This document shows positions 33,354 to 41,389 of a stretch of DNA of 64,000 nt, one piece after another. The stretch spans positions 1-64,000 of the forward strand of contig JBJETQ010000016.1 of the NCBI GenBank assembly GCA_051883395.1, given 5' to 3'. The notes beneath the pieces were generated by a model. The model was not told where the DNA came from and made no database searches. It was given only the letters and a program-made list of their open reading frames with translations. The stretch comes from HGM11368 sp051883395. Lineage in GTDB: Bacteria > Bacillota > Clostridia > Christensenellales > UBA3700. Position 1 is the stretch's first letter. Each line of letters opens with the position of its first letter. A program made the translations under genes and the position numbers.

Positions 33354-34993
33354 TTATTTCTTTACGTACTCCAAAACCACATTTTCGATGTCGGCTTTGT
33401 CAACTTTCTCGGTAAACCTGACTTGTTTTTTGTCGAGATTGCTGAGTGGCTCAGGTACGTCTTCACCCGTAAATCCGTGTAGCTTTCTGGAAGCCTTGAA
33501 AGCGTCTTCCACTTCGTCGCCGGTAAGAGAGCGATAGACGTCGCAAGGAAATTTGTAAGCGTTGGCGGTAGACACTACCACTCCGATAGTGGTGTCGTCG
33601 GTATCTGCAACGTAGTCGTTGTAAACGCTCATTGCCACGCCCGTATGGGTATCCATAAGATAATCGTACAAGTCAAAAGTGCTGTCTATCGTATCGGAAG
33701 TTTCTTCTTCGGTAGCGTATCCAACGGCAAACGTCCTGTTGAGTGCGTTGAGTTCTTCCTTGGTTACGCTATATTTACCTTCACTTTTGAGACTTGCCAT
33801 TCTCTCGGCTGTCAGAGCGTCGTTTCTGCCCGAAAACTCAAACAGCAATCTTTCGAGATTGGAAGAAATAAGAATGTCCATGGACGGGCTCATAGTCTTG
33901 AAAAATTCTCTGTTGACGTTGTATTCTCCCGTCTTGAAAAAATCGGTGAGAACGTTGTTGACGTTGCTTGCGCNNNNNNNNNNNNNNNNNNNNNNNNNNN
34001 NNNNNNNNNNNNNNNNNNNNNNNNNNNNNNNNNNNNNNNNNNNNNNNNNNNNNNNNNNNNNNNNNNNNNNNNNTTGTATTCTCCCGTCTTGAAAAAATCG
34101 GTGAGAACGTTGTTGACGTTGCTTGCGCAAATAAGTTTGCCCACTCCCACACCCATAAGCGAAGCATAATATGCGGCAAGAATATTGCCGAAGTTTCCGC
34201 TAGGTACGGTAAAGTTGACTTTGTCGCCGAGTTTGATTCTTCCGCTTGACAAAAGGTCGCAATAACTCGATACATAGTAAGCAATTTGCGGTGCAAGGCG
34301 TCCCCAGTTGATAGAGTTGGCAGAAGATAATTTATAGCCTGCATTTGCAAGTTTTTGCGCCATATCGGGGTCGGAGAAAATGCGTTTGACTGCCGATTGT
34401 GCGTCGTCAAAATTGCCTTGTATAGCACAAACGAAGACGTTGTTTCCTTCCTGCGTCATCATTTGAAGTTTTTGCATATCGCTGACGCCGTCGGAAGGAT
34501 AAAAGACGATTATATCTGTGCCTTCTACGTCCTTAAAACCTTCGAGCGCCGCCTTACCAGTATCGCCCGACGTTGCAACGAGTATCAACGTTTTGTCTAC
34601 TTCTCCTATCTTTTTTCTGGCGCCCGACAAAAGATACGGCAACATGGTGAGAGCCATATCCTTGAATGCGCAAGTAGGTCCGTGCCACAATTCCAACACG
34701 TAAAGTCCGTCGTCAAGATTGACAAGCGGACAAGGGTCGTCTCCGTAAAAACGTCCGTATGCCTTGGTAGCATAGTCCAACAATTCTTCGTAAGAAAAAT
34801 CTTCCAGAAATTTTGACAATACAAACGCTGCTCTCTCGGGATAAGTCATTTCGACAAGCTTGTCAAAATCGCTTGGACTAAGACTCGGAAAAGTCTCAGG
34901 AACAAAAAGTCCGCCGTCCTGAGCCAGTCCTTTTACAATGGCTTCCGCAGAAGAACATTTGAGTTGTTTGTTTCTTGTGCTTATATATTGCAT
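33354..34993 (-). CDS. thrC: Threonine synthase (split only by assembly gap)
   Basis: PLP enzyme converting O-phosphohomoserine to threonine. Both halves are present around a 100-N gap. Removing the Ns and one copy of the 55-base duplicate gives 1485 bases, an intact frame of 494 residues, the normal length of the long ThrC class. Motifs are MQYISTRN at the start, the PLP lysine in GPTCAFKDMAL, SGDTGKAALEG, and VPSGNFGNILAAYYA. The ATG at 34993 has AAGGAG. It is not a pseudogene. A perfect promoter overlaps the prfA stop. Homoserine dehydrogenase, an earlier pathway step, is at the right edge. Confidence 0.95.
33919..33973. repeat. 55-base copy left of assembly gap
   Basis: Identical to 34074-34128. 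It encodes the same piece of ThrC, so it is the overlap of two contigs, not a biological repeat. Confidence 0.9.
33974..34073. other. Assembly gap of 100 N
   Basis: Exactly 100 unknown bases inside thrC. The flanking 55-base identity indicates that the real sequence has no gap and that the two contigs overlap. Confidence 0.97.
34074..34128. repeat. 55-base copy right of assembly gap
   Basis: Second copy of the overlap, identical to 33919-33973. Collapsing the two restores the thrC reading frame. Confidence 0.9.
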
Positions 34994-35017
34994 AGGTCTC
35001 TCCTTGATTACAATTTG

Positions 35018-35046
35018 ATTATAAATTATGCCACCGTCGTTGTCAA
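35018..35046 (-). promoter_or_regulatory. Consensus promoter of thrC
   Basis: TTGACA at 35041-35046, 17-bp spacer, TATAAT at 35018-35023, both perfect. The -35 includes the prfA stop codon. The 10-base word ttgacaacga is repeated in tandem on the minus strand at 35037-35056, giving a second TTGACA 10 bp further upstream. Confidence 0.85.
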
Positions 35047-36116
35047 TCGTTGTCAACCTGCGACAACAACTGATTTTGATTGGCAAGTTGAAGCGCATCT
35101 ATCATTTCAAACAGGTCGCCGTCCATAAAGTCAAGCAAGTTGTACATAGTAAAGCCGATTCGGTGGTCGGTAACACGGTTTTGCGGAAAGTTGTAGGTTC
35201 TTATCTTTTCGCTTCTGTCTCCCGTACCAACCTGCGACTTGCGGTTGGCTGCGTATTCGCTATCCGCCTTGCTTTGATAATATTCGTACAATCTGCTTTT
35301 GAGAACGGTCATTGCCCTTTCTCTGTTTTTTATCTGGCTGCGCTCGTCCTGACTCGTTACTACTATACCGGTTGGCAAATGAGTGATACGTACTGCGCTG
35401 TCGGTCTTGTTGACGTGCTGACCGCCTGCACCGCCGCTTCGGTAAGTGTCGATTTTGAGATCCTTGTCCAGTATTTCTATATCGATATTTTCCACTTCGG
35501 GCAACACGGCTACCGTAACCGTAGAAGTATGCACTCTGCCTTGCGATTCCGTCTCAGGCACTCTCTGTACTCTATGCACGCCGCTCTCAAATTTGAGCTT
35601 GCTGAACGCACCCGTACCGCTTATCATAAAGGTAACTTCTTTTGCGCCGCCCAGCTCGGTGTAGTTCATATCTATCTCCTGCACCTTCCATCTCATACGC
35701 TCGGCATAACGCATATACATACGCACTATCTGCGCACCGAAAAGCCCTGCTTCTTCGCCGCCGGCACCCGCTCTGACTTCGATAATTACGTTTTTGTCGT
35801 CGTTTGGGTCCACCGGCAACAGAGCGATTTTGATTTCTCCCGTCAGTTGCTCGACTTCTTTGTGCGCCTGCGACAATTCTTCTTTGGCAAGCGCTACCAT
35901 TTCTTTGTCGCTGCCGTCGTCGATAATCTCTTTGCACTCATCTATCATTGCCATCAGGGCAAGATATTTTTTGTACAGTTCTACGGGACGTGTAAGGTCG
36001 CTGTGTTCCTTGCACAATTTCTGCCACTTGGCTTGGTCGGCTATAATTGCGGGGTCTGATATGAGAGTAGTAAGTTCTTCATATCTCTCCAACATTTTTT
36101 TTAGTCTTTCAAACAT
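35043..36116 (-). CDS. prfA: Peptide chain release factor 1
   Basis: 357 residues, normal RF1 length. GGQ is in GGAGGQHVNKTDSAVR, and the codon-recognition region carries RVPETESQGRVHTS, where the PxT-type motif of RF1 reads PET. It terminates translation at UAA and UAG. It overlaps the end of the DUF1385-PrmC gene by 16 nt; PrmC methylates the GGQ glutamine of this very protein. Confidence 0.97.
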   Translation of the reverse strand: MFERLKKMLERYEELTTLISDPAIIADQAKWQKLCKEHSDLTRPVELYKKYLALMAMIDECKEIIDDGSDKEMVALAKEELSQAHKEVEQLTGEIKIALLPVDPNDDKNVIIEVRAGAGGEEAGLFGAQIVRMYMRYAERMRWKVQEIDMNYTELGGAKEVTFMISGTGAFSKLKFESGVHRVQRVPETESQGRVHTSTVTVAVLPEVENIDIEILDKDLKIDTYRSGGAGGQHVNKTDSAVRITHLPTGIVVTSQDERSQIKNRERAMTVLKSRLYEYYQSKADSEYAANRKSQVGTGDRSEKIRTYNFPQNRVTDHRIGFTMYNLLDFMDGDLFEMIDALQLANQNQLLSQVDND

Positions 36117-37912
36117 ACCTGCCCCTTTGTGCCTACAACTATGCGGTCAACGCCTTCAAGGTCTTTGACTATCGTGCAGTCAAAAGCTTGCTCTTTCATC
36201 ATTTCGGCAACCTGCTCTGCCTGTCCTATACCACATTCCAAACACAGACTACCGCCGTCATTGAGATAGTCGGTTGCCTTAGGAATTATTTTGCGATAGC
36301 AATCAAAACCGTCTCCACCGCCGTCAAGCGCAATAATAGGGTCATAATCTTTGACGTTGACGTCAAGTCCGTCTATATCCTGCGTTTTGATATAAGGCGG
36401 ATTAGCAACAATCACGTCAAACTTTCCTTCGATATTCTGCCAAAAATCGCTCTCGACGAGTTGAACCTTGTCTTCGACCTGATTGAGCTTGATATTTTCG
36501 TCGGCAACAGCCAGAGCTTTGACAGATACGTCGCTTGCCACAACATATGCGCCGCTCTCTTTGGCAACGGCTATTGCTATACAACCGCTACCTGTACACA
36601 TATCCAGCACTCTGCTGTCGTTATTGGTCAATTTGATGACTTGCTCGGCAAGATATTCCGTCTCGGGTCTCGGACACAATACGTCTTCGTTGACGATAAT
36701 ATCGTATCCGTAAAAATTGGCTTTGCCTATCGCTTTCCATACAGGCATGCCGTCCGCTACCTTTTGAGCGTACTCCATAGCCTTGTCAAACTTACTGCTG
36801 CGAATATGCGTAACCTTTGACAATTCGTCTCTGCCAATGCCCAGCACTTCGCACATTATCCAGTCGCCGTCGGCCCTGTCCACGCCTGCATTGTCAAGCA
36901 CCTTGTTCATCTGTTCTCTTGCGCTCTTATAAGGCTTGTTGGTGTCGAAGCTCTGTGTAGATATCGTATTGTCTGCGTCCATCGCAAGCACCGTCTTGAA
37001 GGCAACGATAGCCACTTCCAACATATCGTCGGTAGGCTCCTTGGTAGTGAGCTTTTGAAGCAACAGCCCCGGCAACTTGAAAAATCTTACCAATGCGTTG
37101 TCGTATTTGGCAAAGAGTTTCAGAAGTTCGTAACTCACTCCCGATACAACAGGCAAAAGCGCCAGTCTGATTGCAAATCTTATAAAAAGGTTGTCGCCTT
37201 GCCAACCCGTAAGCGAAAAGACAAGTACGCTGACTATCATCACGATAAACATAAAAGTTGTGCCGCATCTGTCGTGAATACGAGTCATATTGCGTGCGTT
37301 TTCTACGGTGAGTTCCAAGTCGTTTTCGTAACAACTGATTGTCTTATGCTCGGCTCCGTGATACATATATGTTCGTCTTACGTCTTTCATAAGCGAAGTG
37401 AGCGCAATATAGCCTACAAAAATCAATATCCTTAAAAAGCCTTCTACAAAATTGAATGCGATTTGAAGTCCTATGCTTGAATTTTGCAAATCTATCTTAG
37501 CCAGCGCAACGATACCGCTGGTGATAAGTTGCGGCAAAAAGAAAAACAAACCGATAGACAATGCAAGCCCCATTATGACGGAAAATGCCATAACGAGATT
37601 GTAAAAATTAATCTTTTTGGAAGCAAACCACTTTTCTACCTTGCCTGGTTCCGCCTCTCCTTCAAAGACTTCTCCCGAGCGCATAAGCGTACCCATACCC
37701 TGCACCATGGTATCGATAAAATTGAATATCCCTCTCAAAAACGGAGTGCGGAATAAAAAATTTTTCTTGGCCACGGGCGTGATATACTTGCTCTCCACTA
37801 CAATATTGCCCTTTTCATCTCTTACAGCGGTCGCCATGCTCGACTTTCCACGCATCATAACGCCTTCGATAACTGCCTGACCGCCTATTGAAGTACATTT
37901 TTTTCTGCTCAT
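36101..37912 (-). CDS. prmC: Fusion: DUF1385 membrane domain + PrmC methyltransferase
   Basis: 603 residues in one frame. Residues 1 to about 310 are a DUF1385 (YqhQ-like) protein: IGGQAVIEGVMMRG at the start, several membrane helices, and YHGAEHKTI with a conserved His pair. Residues from about 320 are PrmC/HemK: an N-terminal helical domain, PRPETEYLAEQV, the SAM motif VLDMCTGSGCIAIA and the catalytic NPPY. PrmC methylates release-factor GGQ glutamine. These genes are usually separate neighbours in Clostridia; here they are fused, which would tether PrmC to the membrane. ATG 37912 has AAGGAA. No stop or frame change at the junction. Confidence 0.9.
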   Translation of the reverse strand: MSRKKCTSIGGQAVIEGVMMRGKSSMATAVRDEKGNIVVESKYITPVAKKNFLFRTPFLRGIFNFIDTMVQGMGTLMRSGEVFEGEAEPGKVEKWFASKKINFYNLVMAFSVIMGLALSIGLFFFLPQLITSGIVALAKIDLQNSSIGLQIAFNFVEGFLRILIFVGYIALTSLMKDVRRTYMYHGAEHKTISCYENDLELTVENARNMTRIHDRCGTTFMFIVMIVSVLVFSLTGWQGDNLFIRFAIRLALLPVVSGVSYELLKLFAKYDNALVRFFKLPGLLLQKLTTKEPTDDMLEVAIVAFKTVLAMDADNTISTQSFDTNKPYKSAREQMNKVLDNAGVDRADGDWIMCEVLGIGRDELSKVTHIRSSKFDKAMEYAQKVADGMPVWKAIGKANFYGYDIIVNEDVLCPRPETEYLAEQVIKLTNNDSRVLDMCTGSGCIAIAVAKESGAYVVASDVSVKALAVADENIKLNQVEDKVQLVESDFWQNIEGKFDVIVANPPYIKTQDIDGLDVNVKDYDPIIALDGGGDGFDCYRKIIPKATDYLNDGGSLCLECGIGQAEQVAEMMKEQAFDCTIVKDLEGVDRIVVGTKGQVCLKD

Positions 37913-37930
37913 ACTTTCCTTATGGTTATT

Positions 37931-37959
37931 AAAAAAATAGTGCAAGAATAATCTTGCAC
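37931..37959 (-). terminator. Terminator between rpmE and DUF1385-prmC
   Basis: 8-bp perfect stem (gtgcaaga / tcttgcac), 4-nt loop and a run of seven U on the minus strand, 12 bp past the rpmE stop and 19 bp before the next ATG. No promoter fits in the remaining space, so prmC-prfA probably depends on readthrough or on a promoter inside rpmE. Confidence 0.8.
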
Positions 37960-37970
37960 CACATTTGATA

Positions 37971-38174
37971 TTACAGATTGTAACGCTTCTTGAACTTATC
38001 TACTCTACCGCCTGTATCTACAAGTTTTTGTTTTCCTGTATAATAAGGATGGCATTTGCTGCAAACTTCTACCTTAATAACGTCTCCTTCTTTTGTCGAG
38101 CCGCAAACGAACTTTGCTCCGCATTGACATTCGATTGTAACATCATGATATGCAGGTTGAATCTTCTCGTTCAT
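37971..38174 (-). CDS. rpmE: 50S ribosomal protein L31 (zinc type)
   Basis: 67 residues. CQC near residue 17 and CSKCHPYYTGKQ give the zinc-binding cysteines of the C+ form. HPYYTGKQK is the family signature. GAGGTG precedes the ATG and a consensus promoter lies upstream. Its own terminator separates it from prmC-prfA. Confidence 0.96.
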   Translation of the reverse strand: MNEKIQPAYHDVTIECQCGAKFVCGSTKEGDVIKVEVCSKCHPYYTGKQKLVDTGGRVDKFKKRYNL

Positions 38175-38207
38175 AATATCACCTCACATTCCTATATTTC
38201 TTTTAGA

Positions 38208-38236
38208 ATTATACACAATAAGTATTTTTAAGTCAA
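38208..38236 (-). promoter_or_regulatory. Promoter of rpmE
   Basis: TTGACT at 38231-38236, 17-bp spacer, perfect TATAAT at 38208-38213. The leader is about 27 nt. Confidence 0.85.
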
Positions 38237-38408
38237 GCATAATAATACTTTATTTATCAAAAATTGTTGGGGCGGTTATTTTTGGCAAATAGCGCTATAA
38301 AGCGGTATTTTCGGCTTAGATTTTGCAAAATTTGCTGCAAAATAAAAAACGGATTGGATTTTGCGACAAAAAACAATAACATTTGTCGTTTTGAAGGCGT
38401 CGCTATGA

Positions 38409-38437
38409 TTGATTTTTGTTCGGGAGTGTGTTATAAT
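38409..38437 (+). promoter_or_regulatory. Promoter of MDR-like gene
   Basis: TTGATT at 38409-38414, 17-bp spacer, perfect TATAAT at 38432-38437. The rest of 38237-38408 is A+T-rich with no gene. Confidence 0.65.
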
Positions 38438-38470
38438 CATAACGTTTTACATAATAGCAGGAGATAAGAT

Positions 38471-39436
38471 ATGAAATCTTGGAAAATCAAATCAACACGC
38501 AATATCGAAGAATCGGAATCAACCGAACTGCCCGATTATAAGGAATTTGCAAAAGTAAAAATTACACGTGCAGGCATCTGTGCCAGCGATATTGCACTAT
38601 ACAATTCCAATCCGTCTGCTCCTATCTCTCCTTGCCGAATTGCCGTAGGTCTGATAAGCGAAAGTAACGACATCACTCTCAAAAAGGGTCAGAGAGTCAT
38701 GCTCTCTCCTTATTCCAGGGGCGTAAACGACACGATAAAAATTCACGGAAAAAACGTAGACGGTTATCTCAGCGACTACTCCAACGTTGCGCTGGGCGAC
38801 ATATATACAATGCCCGAAGGTATGACCGACGAAGCGATAACTTTTATTGAAGATATTGCCTTGACTATATCCATGCACGAAAAGCTGAATATCCAAAAAA
38901 CTCAATACGTGTTGATATATGGAGCGTCTGCAATCAACCTTATCTTTGCGCAGCTGTGCGTATATTATCAGGCTATTCCTATCGTTGCCGACTTTGACCA
39001 GACACGTCTAGAACTTGCCGGAGATATGGGCATCTATTATCAGATTGACCTGTCGCAAGAAGACTTGACGGGCAAACTAAAAGAGATTACTTCGGGCAAG
39101 ATGGCAGATTATCTCGTCATAGATACCGACGCCTTTGCTAACGTGGGCGACGTATTGTATAATCTTGCGCAGGACGGCAAAGTGGGACTTTACGGCTTTG
39201 ATCCTTCACTTGGCAATCTGCAAGGCGATTTCAGCCCTATCATCACCCGCAACCTTACCGTATACGGTCTTGACAACGGATACGGAGAACTGGAAACGGC
39301 AGTAAATATGCTGGCTACCGAAATTGTAAAGGTAGACAATCTTGTGGACAGCGTGGTTGACATCAGCCAGACCAAAGAGATTTTTGAAGAACTGGCTACC
39401 AAACCTATGTATTACAAGACCATTATTCAATGCTGA
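38471..39436 (+). CDS. Degenerate zinc-type alcohol dehydrogenase-like protein
   Basis: 321 residues of the medium-chain dehydrogenase (MDR) superfamily, shorter than the usual 340-350. The first catalytic zinc cysteine is kept (GICASD), but the GHE block reads AVGLISE and the four-cysteine structural-zinc lobe is missing (SPYSRGVNDTIKIHGKN). The Rossmann loop is also weak (YGASAINLIFAQ). It may bind a nucleotide without dehydrogenase activity or use a different mechanism. AGGAGA precedes the ATG. It converges on and overlaps murC by 10 bp. Confidence 0.7.
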   Translation: MKSWKIKSTRNIEESESTELPDYKEFAKVKITRAGICASDIALYNSNPSAPISPCRIAVGLISESNDITLKKGQRVMLSPYSRGVNDTIKIHGKNVDGYLSDYSNVALGDIYTMPEGMTDEAITFIEDIALTISMHEKLNIQKTQYVLIYGASAINLIFAQLCVYYQAIPIVADFDQTRLELAGDMGIYYQIDLSQEDLTGKLKEITSGKMADYLVIDTDAFANVGDVLYNLAQDGKVGLYGFDPSLGNLQGDFSPIITRNLTVYGLDNGYGELETAVNMLATEIVKVDNLVDSVVDISQTKEIFEELATKPMYYKTIIQC

Positions 39437-40773
39437 ACGATTAGTTGAGCAATACTATAAATATCGCCTGCTCCTAAAATCAAAATAATATCGTTTTCAC
39501 CTGCCGACTTCGCAACGACGTCGGCAATTTTTTTGTCGTCTTCGATATAACATGCCAGTTTGCCGTGTTCTACCAAAGCGCAATATAAATCGAATGCGTC
39601 GGCGCCTTCTTCCCTGCTTTCTCTGGCTGAATAAGTTGGAGCAATAATCAATTCGTCGCACCAGTAAAAGCTGTCTACAAAACCGTCAAGCAGGCTTGCC
39701 GTACGAGAATATGTATGCGGCTGAAACACCACCCATATCCTGCCGTGAGTCATAAGCAACGCCGCATCGATAGCCGCCTTTATCTCGGTGGGATGATGAG
39801 CATAATCGACGATTACTCTCGCTCCGTTGGCAGTTTTTCCTTTACATTCAAATCTTCTTTTGACTCCTACAAATCCGCTCAACGCTCTGCAAATATCCTT
39901 CAACGGATAACCTAATTGAGCGCAAACCGCTATGGCAAGCATACTGTTGACAACGTTGTGTCTTCCGATTACGTTGAGTCTGACAGGCATTTTTTCCTGC
40001 CCGTGATTGACAACGTAAGAAAACTTGCCTTTGTCTTGCGTCAGATTGGTGGCGAAATAGTCGCATGACGAGTCGTATCCGCAAACAATGACGTTGTCGG
40101 TTGATTTCAACTTGGCTTTTGCGTCTTCGCTCACCACGCACACACGACATTTTTGACGATATTGTTCAAAAGCCAATGAATATTGTTCTGCGTCAGAATA
40201 TGTATCGGGGTGGTCATAGTCGATTGACGTTATTACACCCACGTCGCTGGAAAAGGACAAAAAACTGCGACGATACTCGCACGCTTCGCTCAAAAAAATC
40301 TCTCTGCCCGTATCTGTCGGCAAATCTCCGCCGTCGCTGGCCTGACCGCCGATATGAGCGGCAAATTTGCACTTCAATTCTCTCAGTATTCTTTCCGTCA
40401 TAAGAGACGTCGTCGTTTTTCCATGACTTCCGGCTATGCTGACAACCTTGTCAAACTGCCCTGCTATCATAGGCAAAAATTCCTTTCTTTCTATACAAGG
40501 CACTCCTGAACTTATTGCAAAGGACAGTTCTTCGTCGTTTTTGCTCACCGCTGCGCTGTAAACCACCAACGATACGCCTTTGATTTTGCTAAGGTCGTGT
40601 CCCGAATAACAATCGACTCCGCTTTGTCTGAGAATTTGCATTTCGTTGCAACTTCTTACGTCGCTGCCGCTTACCTGCAAGCCCATATCGACGCACAACA
40701 TTGCAAGCACTCTCAGACTTGCTCCGCATATACCGATAAAATGAATTTTCCTGATTTCTTCAAAAGCCAACAT
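39427..40773 (-). CDS. murC: UDP-N-acetylmuramate-L-alanine ligase
   Basis: 448 residues. The first amino-acid addition in peptidoglycan precursor synthesis. ATP-binding loop GSHGKTT at 115-121, EACEYRRSF in the middle domain, VDYAHHPTEI and QPHTYSRT in the C-terminal domain. The N-terminal UDP-binding loop is FIGICGASL, divergent from the common GIGGIGMS. It has no ribosome site, and a -10-like TATATT lies 5 nt before the ATG, so a leaderless mRNA is possible. Confidence 0.95.
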   Translation of the reverse strand: MLAFEEIRKIHFIGICGASLRVLAMLCVDMGLQVSGSDVRSCNEMQILRQSGVDCYSGHDLSKIKGVSLVVYSAAVSKNDEELSFAISSGVPCIERKEFLPMIAGQFDKVVSIAGSHGKTTTSLMTERILRELKCKFAAHIGGQASDGGDLPTDTGREIFLSEACEYRRSFLSFSSDVGVITSIDYDHPDTYSDAEQYSLAFEQYRQKCRVCVVSEDAKAKLKSTDNVIVCGYDSSCDYFATNLTQDKGKFSYVVNHGQEKMPVRLNVIGRHNVVNSMLAIAVCAQLGYPLKDICRALSGFVGVKRRFECKGKTANGARVIVDYAHHPTEIKAAIDAALLMTHGRIWVVFQPHTYSRTASLLDGFVDSFYWCDELIIAPTYSARESREEGADAFDLYCALVEHGKLACYIEDDKKIADVVAKSAGENDIILILGAGDIYSIAQLIVQH

Positions 40774-40778
40774 ATTAC

Positions 40779-40807
40779 AATATATGCAACAAAATTACTT
40801 ATGTATA
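40779..40807 (-). promoter_or_regulatory. Putative murC promoter, possibly leaderless
   Basis: TATACA at 40802-40807, 17-bp spacer, TATATT at 40779-40784, then five bases to the murC ATG. Confidence 0.45.
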
Positions 40808-40826
40808 TAGTCAAAAAAATTTGGTA

Positions 40827-40855
40827 TAGACAAAAGAAAAAAATGGGTGTATAAT
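40827..40855 (+). promoter_or_regulatory. Promoter of spoVG
   Basis: TAGACA at 40827-40832, 17-bp spacer, perfect TATAAT at 40850-40855. It looks like sigma-A; I did not see the sigma-H pattern known for B. subtilis spoVG. Confidence 0.75.
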
Positions 40856-40884
40856 TATATTATTAAAATAAGTGAGGTGGAAAA

Positions 40885-41163
40885 ATGAAAATCAGCGACG
40901 TTAGAGTAAGACTTATCAACAATAGCGACTCCAAACTAAAAGGCGTTGCTTCCGTAGTTATCGACGATTGCTTTGCAGTTCACGATATCAAGATTATTAT
41001 GGGTGGCGAAGGCGTTTTTGTTGCTATGCCGAGCAAGAAAACTCCCGACGGCGAATTTAAGGATATTGTCCACCCTATCAACAGCGAAACTCGTGCCATA
41101 TTTACGGACGCAATAATTGCCGCTTACAACGAAGAAACGGCAAAAGAACCAAATCAAGACTAA
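40885..41163 (+). CDS. spoVG: SpoVG RNA/DNA-binding regulator
   Basis: 92 residues, beginning MKISDVRVRLI, with the conserved LKGVASVVIDDCFAVHDIKII and VAMPSKKTPDGEF blocks. SpoVG is a small nucleic acid-binding protein that affects septation, sporulation and, in other Firmicutes, virulence and RNA regulation. GAGGTGG precedes the ATG. Monocistronic, with its own promoter and terminator. Confidence 0.96.
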   Translation: MKISDVRVRLINNSDSKLKGVASVVIDDCFAVHDIKIIMGGEGVFVAMPSKKTPDGEFKDIVHPINSETRAIFTDAIIAAYNEETAKEPNQD

Positions 41164-41192
41164 AACACTTCTTTGTTTGTGTTTGTATCTCC

Positions 41193-41224
41193 AAAAAATC
41201 CACCTGTACTAAGGTGGATTTTTT
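41193..41224. terminator. Terminator of spoVG
   Basis: 12-bp perfect stem (aaaaaatccacc / ggtggatttttt), 8-nt loop. It may also stop the convergent kinase operon ending at 41390. The 165 bases between hold no gene. Confidence 0.9.
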
Positions 41225-41389
41225 ATCACAATTTTTTACGCTTTTTGATTGCCCGATACGTCGTATCTTCTATCCGCCATATATACAGGACGATTTAGAT
41301 CAGACAAATTGATTGCCGCCAAAAAGACGATTTTAACAGCTCCGTTATATTGTTTGATTTGAATTGATAGCGCATGTCAACCTGCGTTT

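Noticed and set aside
33354..35098. thrC as a pseudogene or as two partial genes
   Set aside because: The break is only the N gap; collapsing the 55-base overlap restores an intact frame of normal length.
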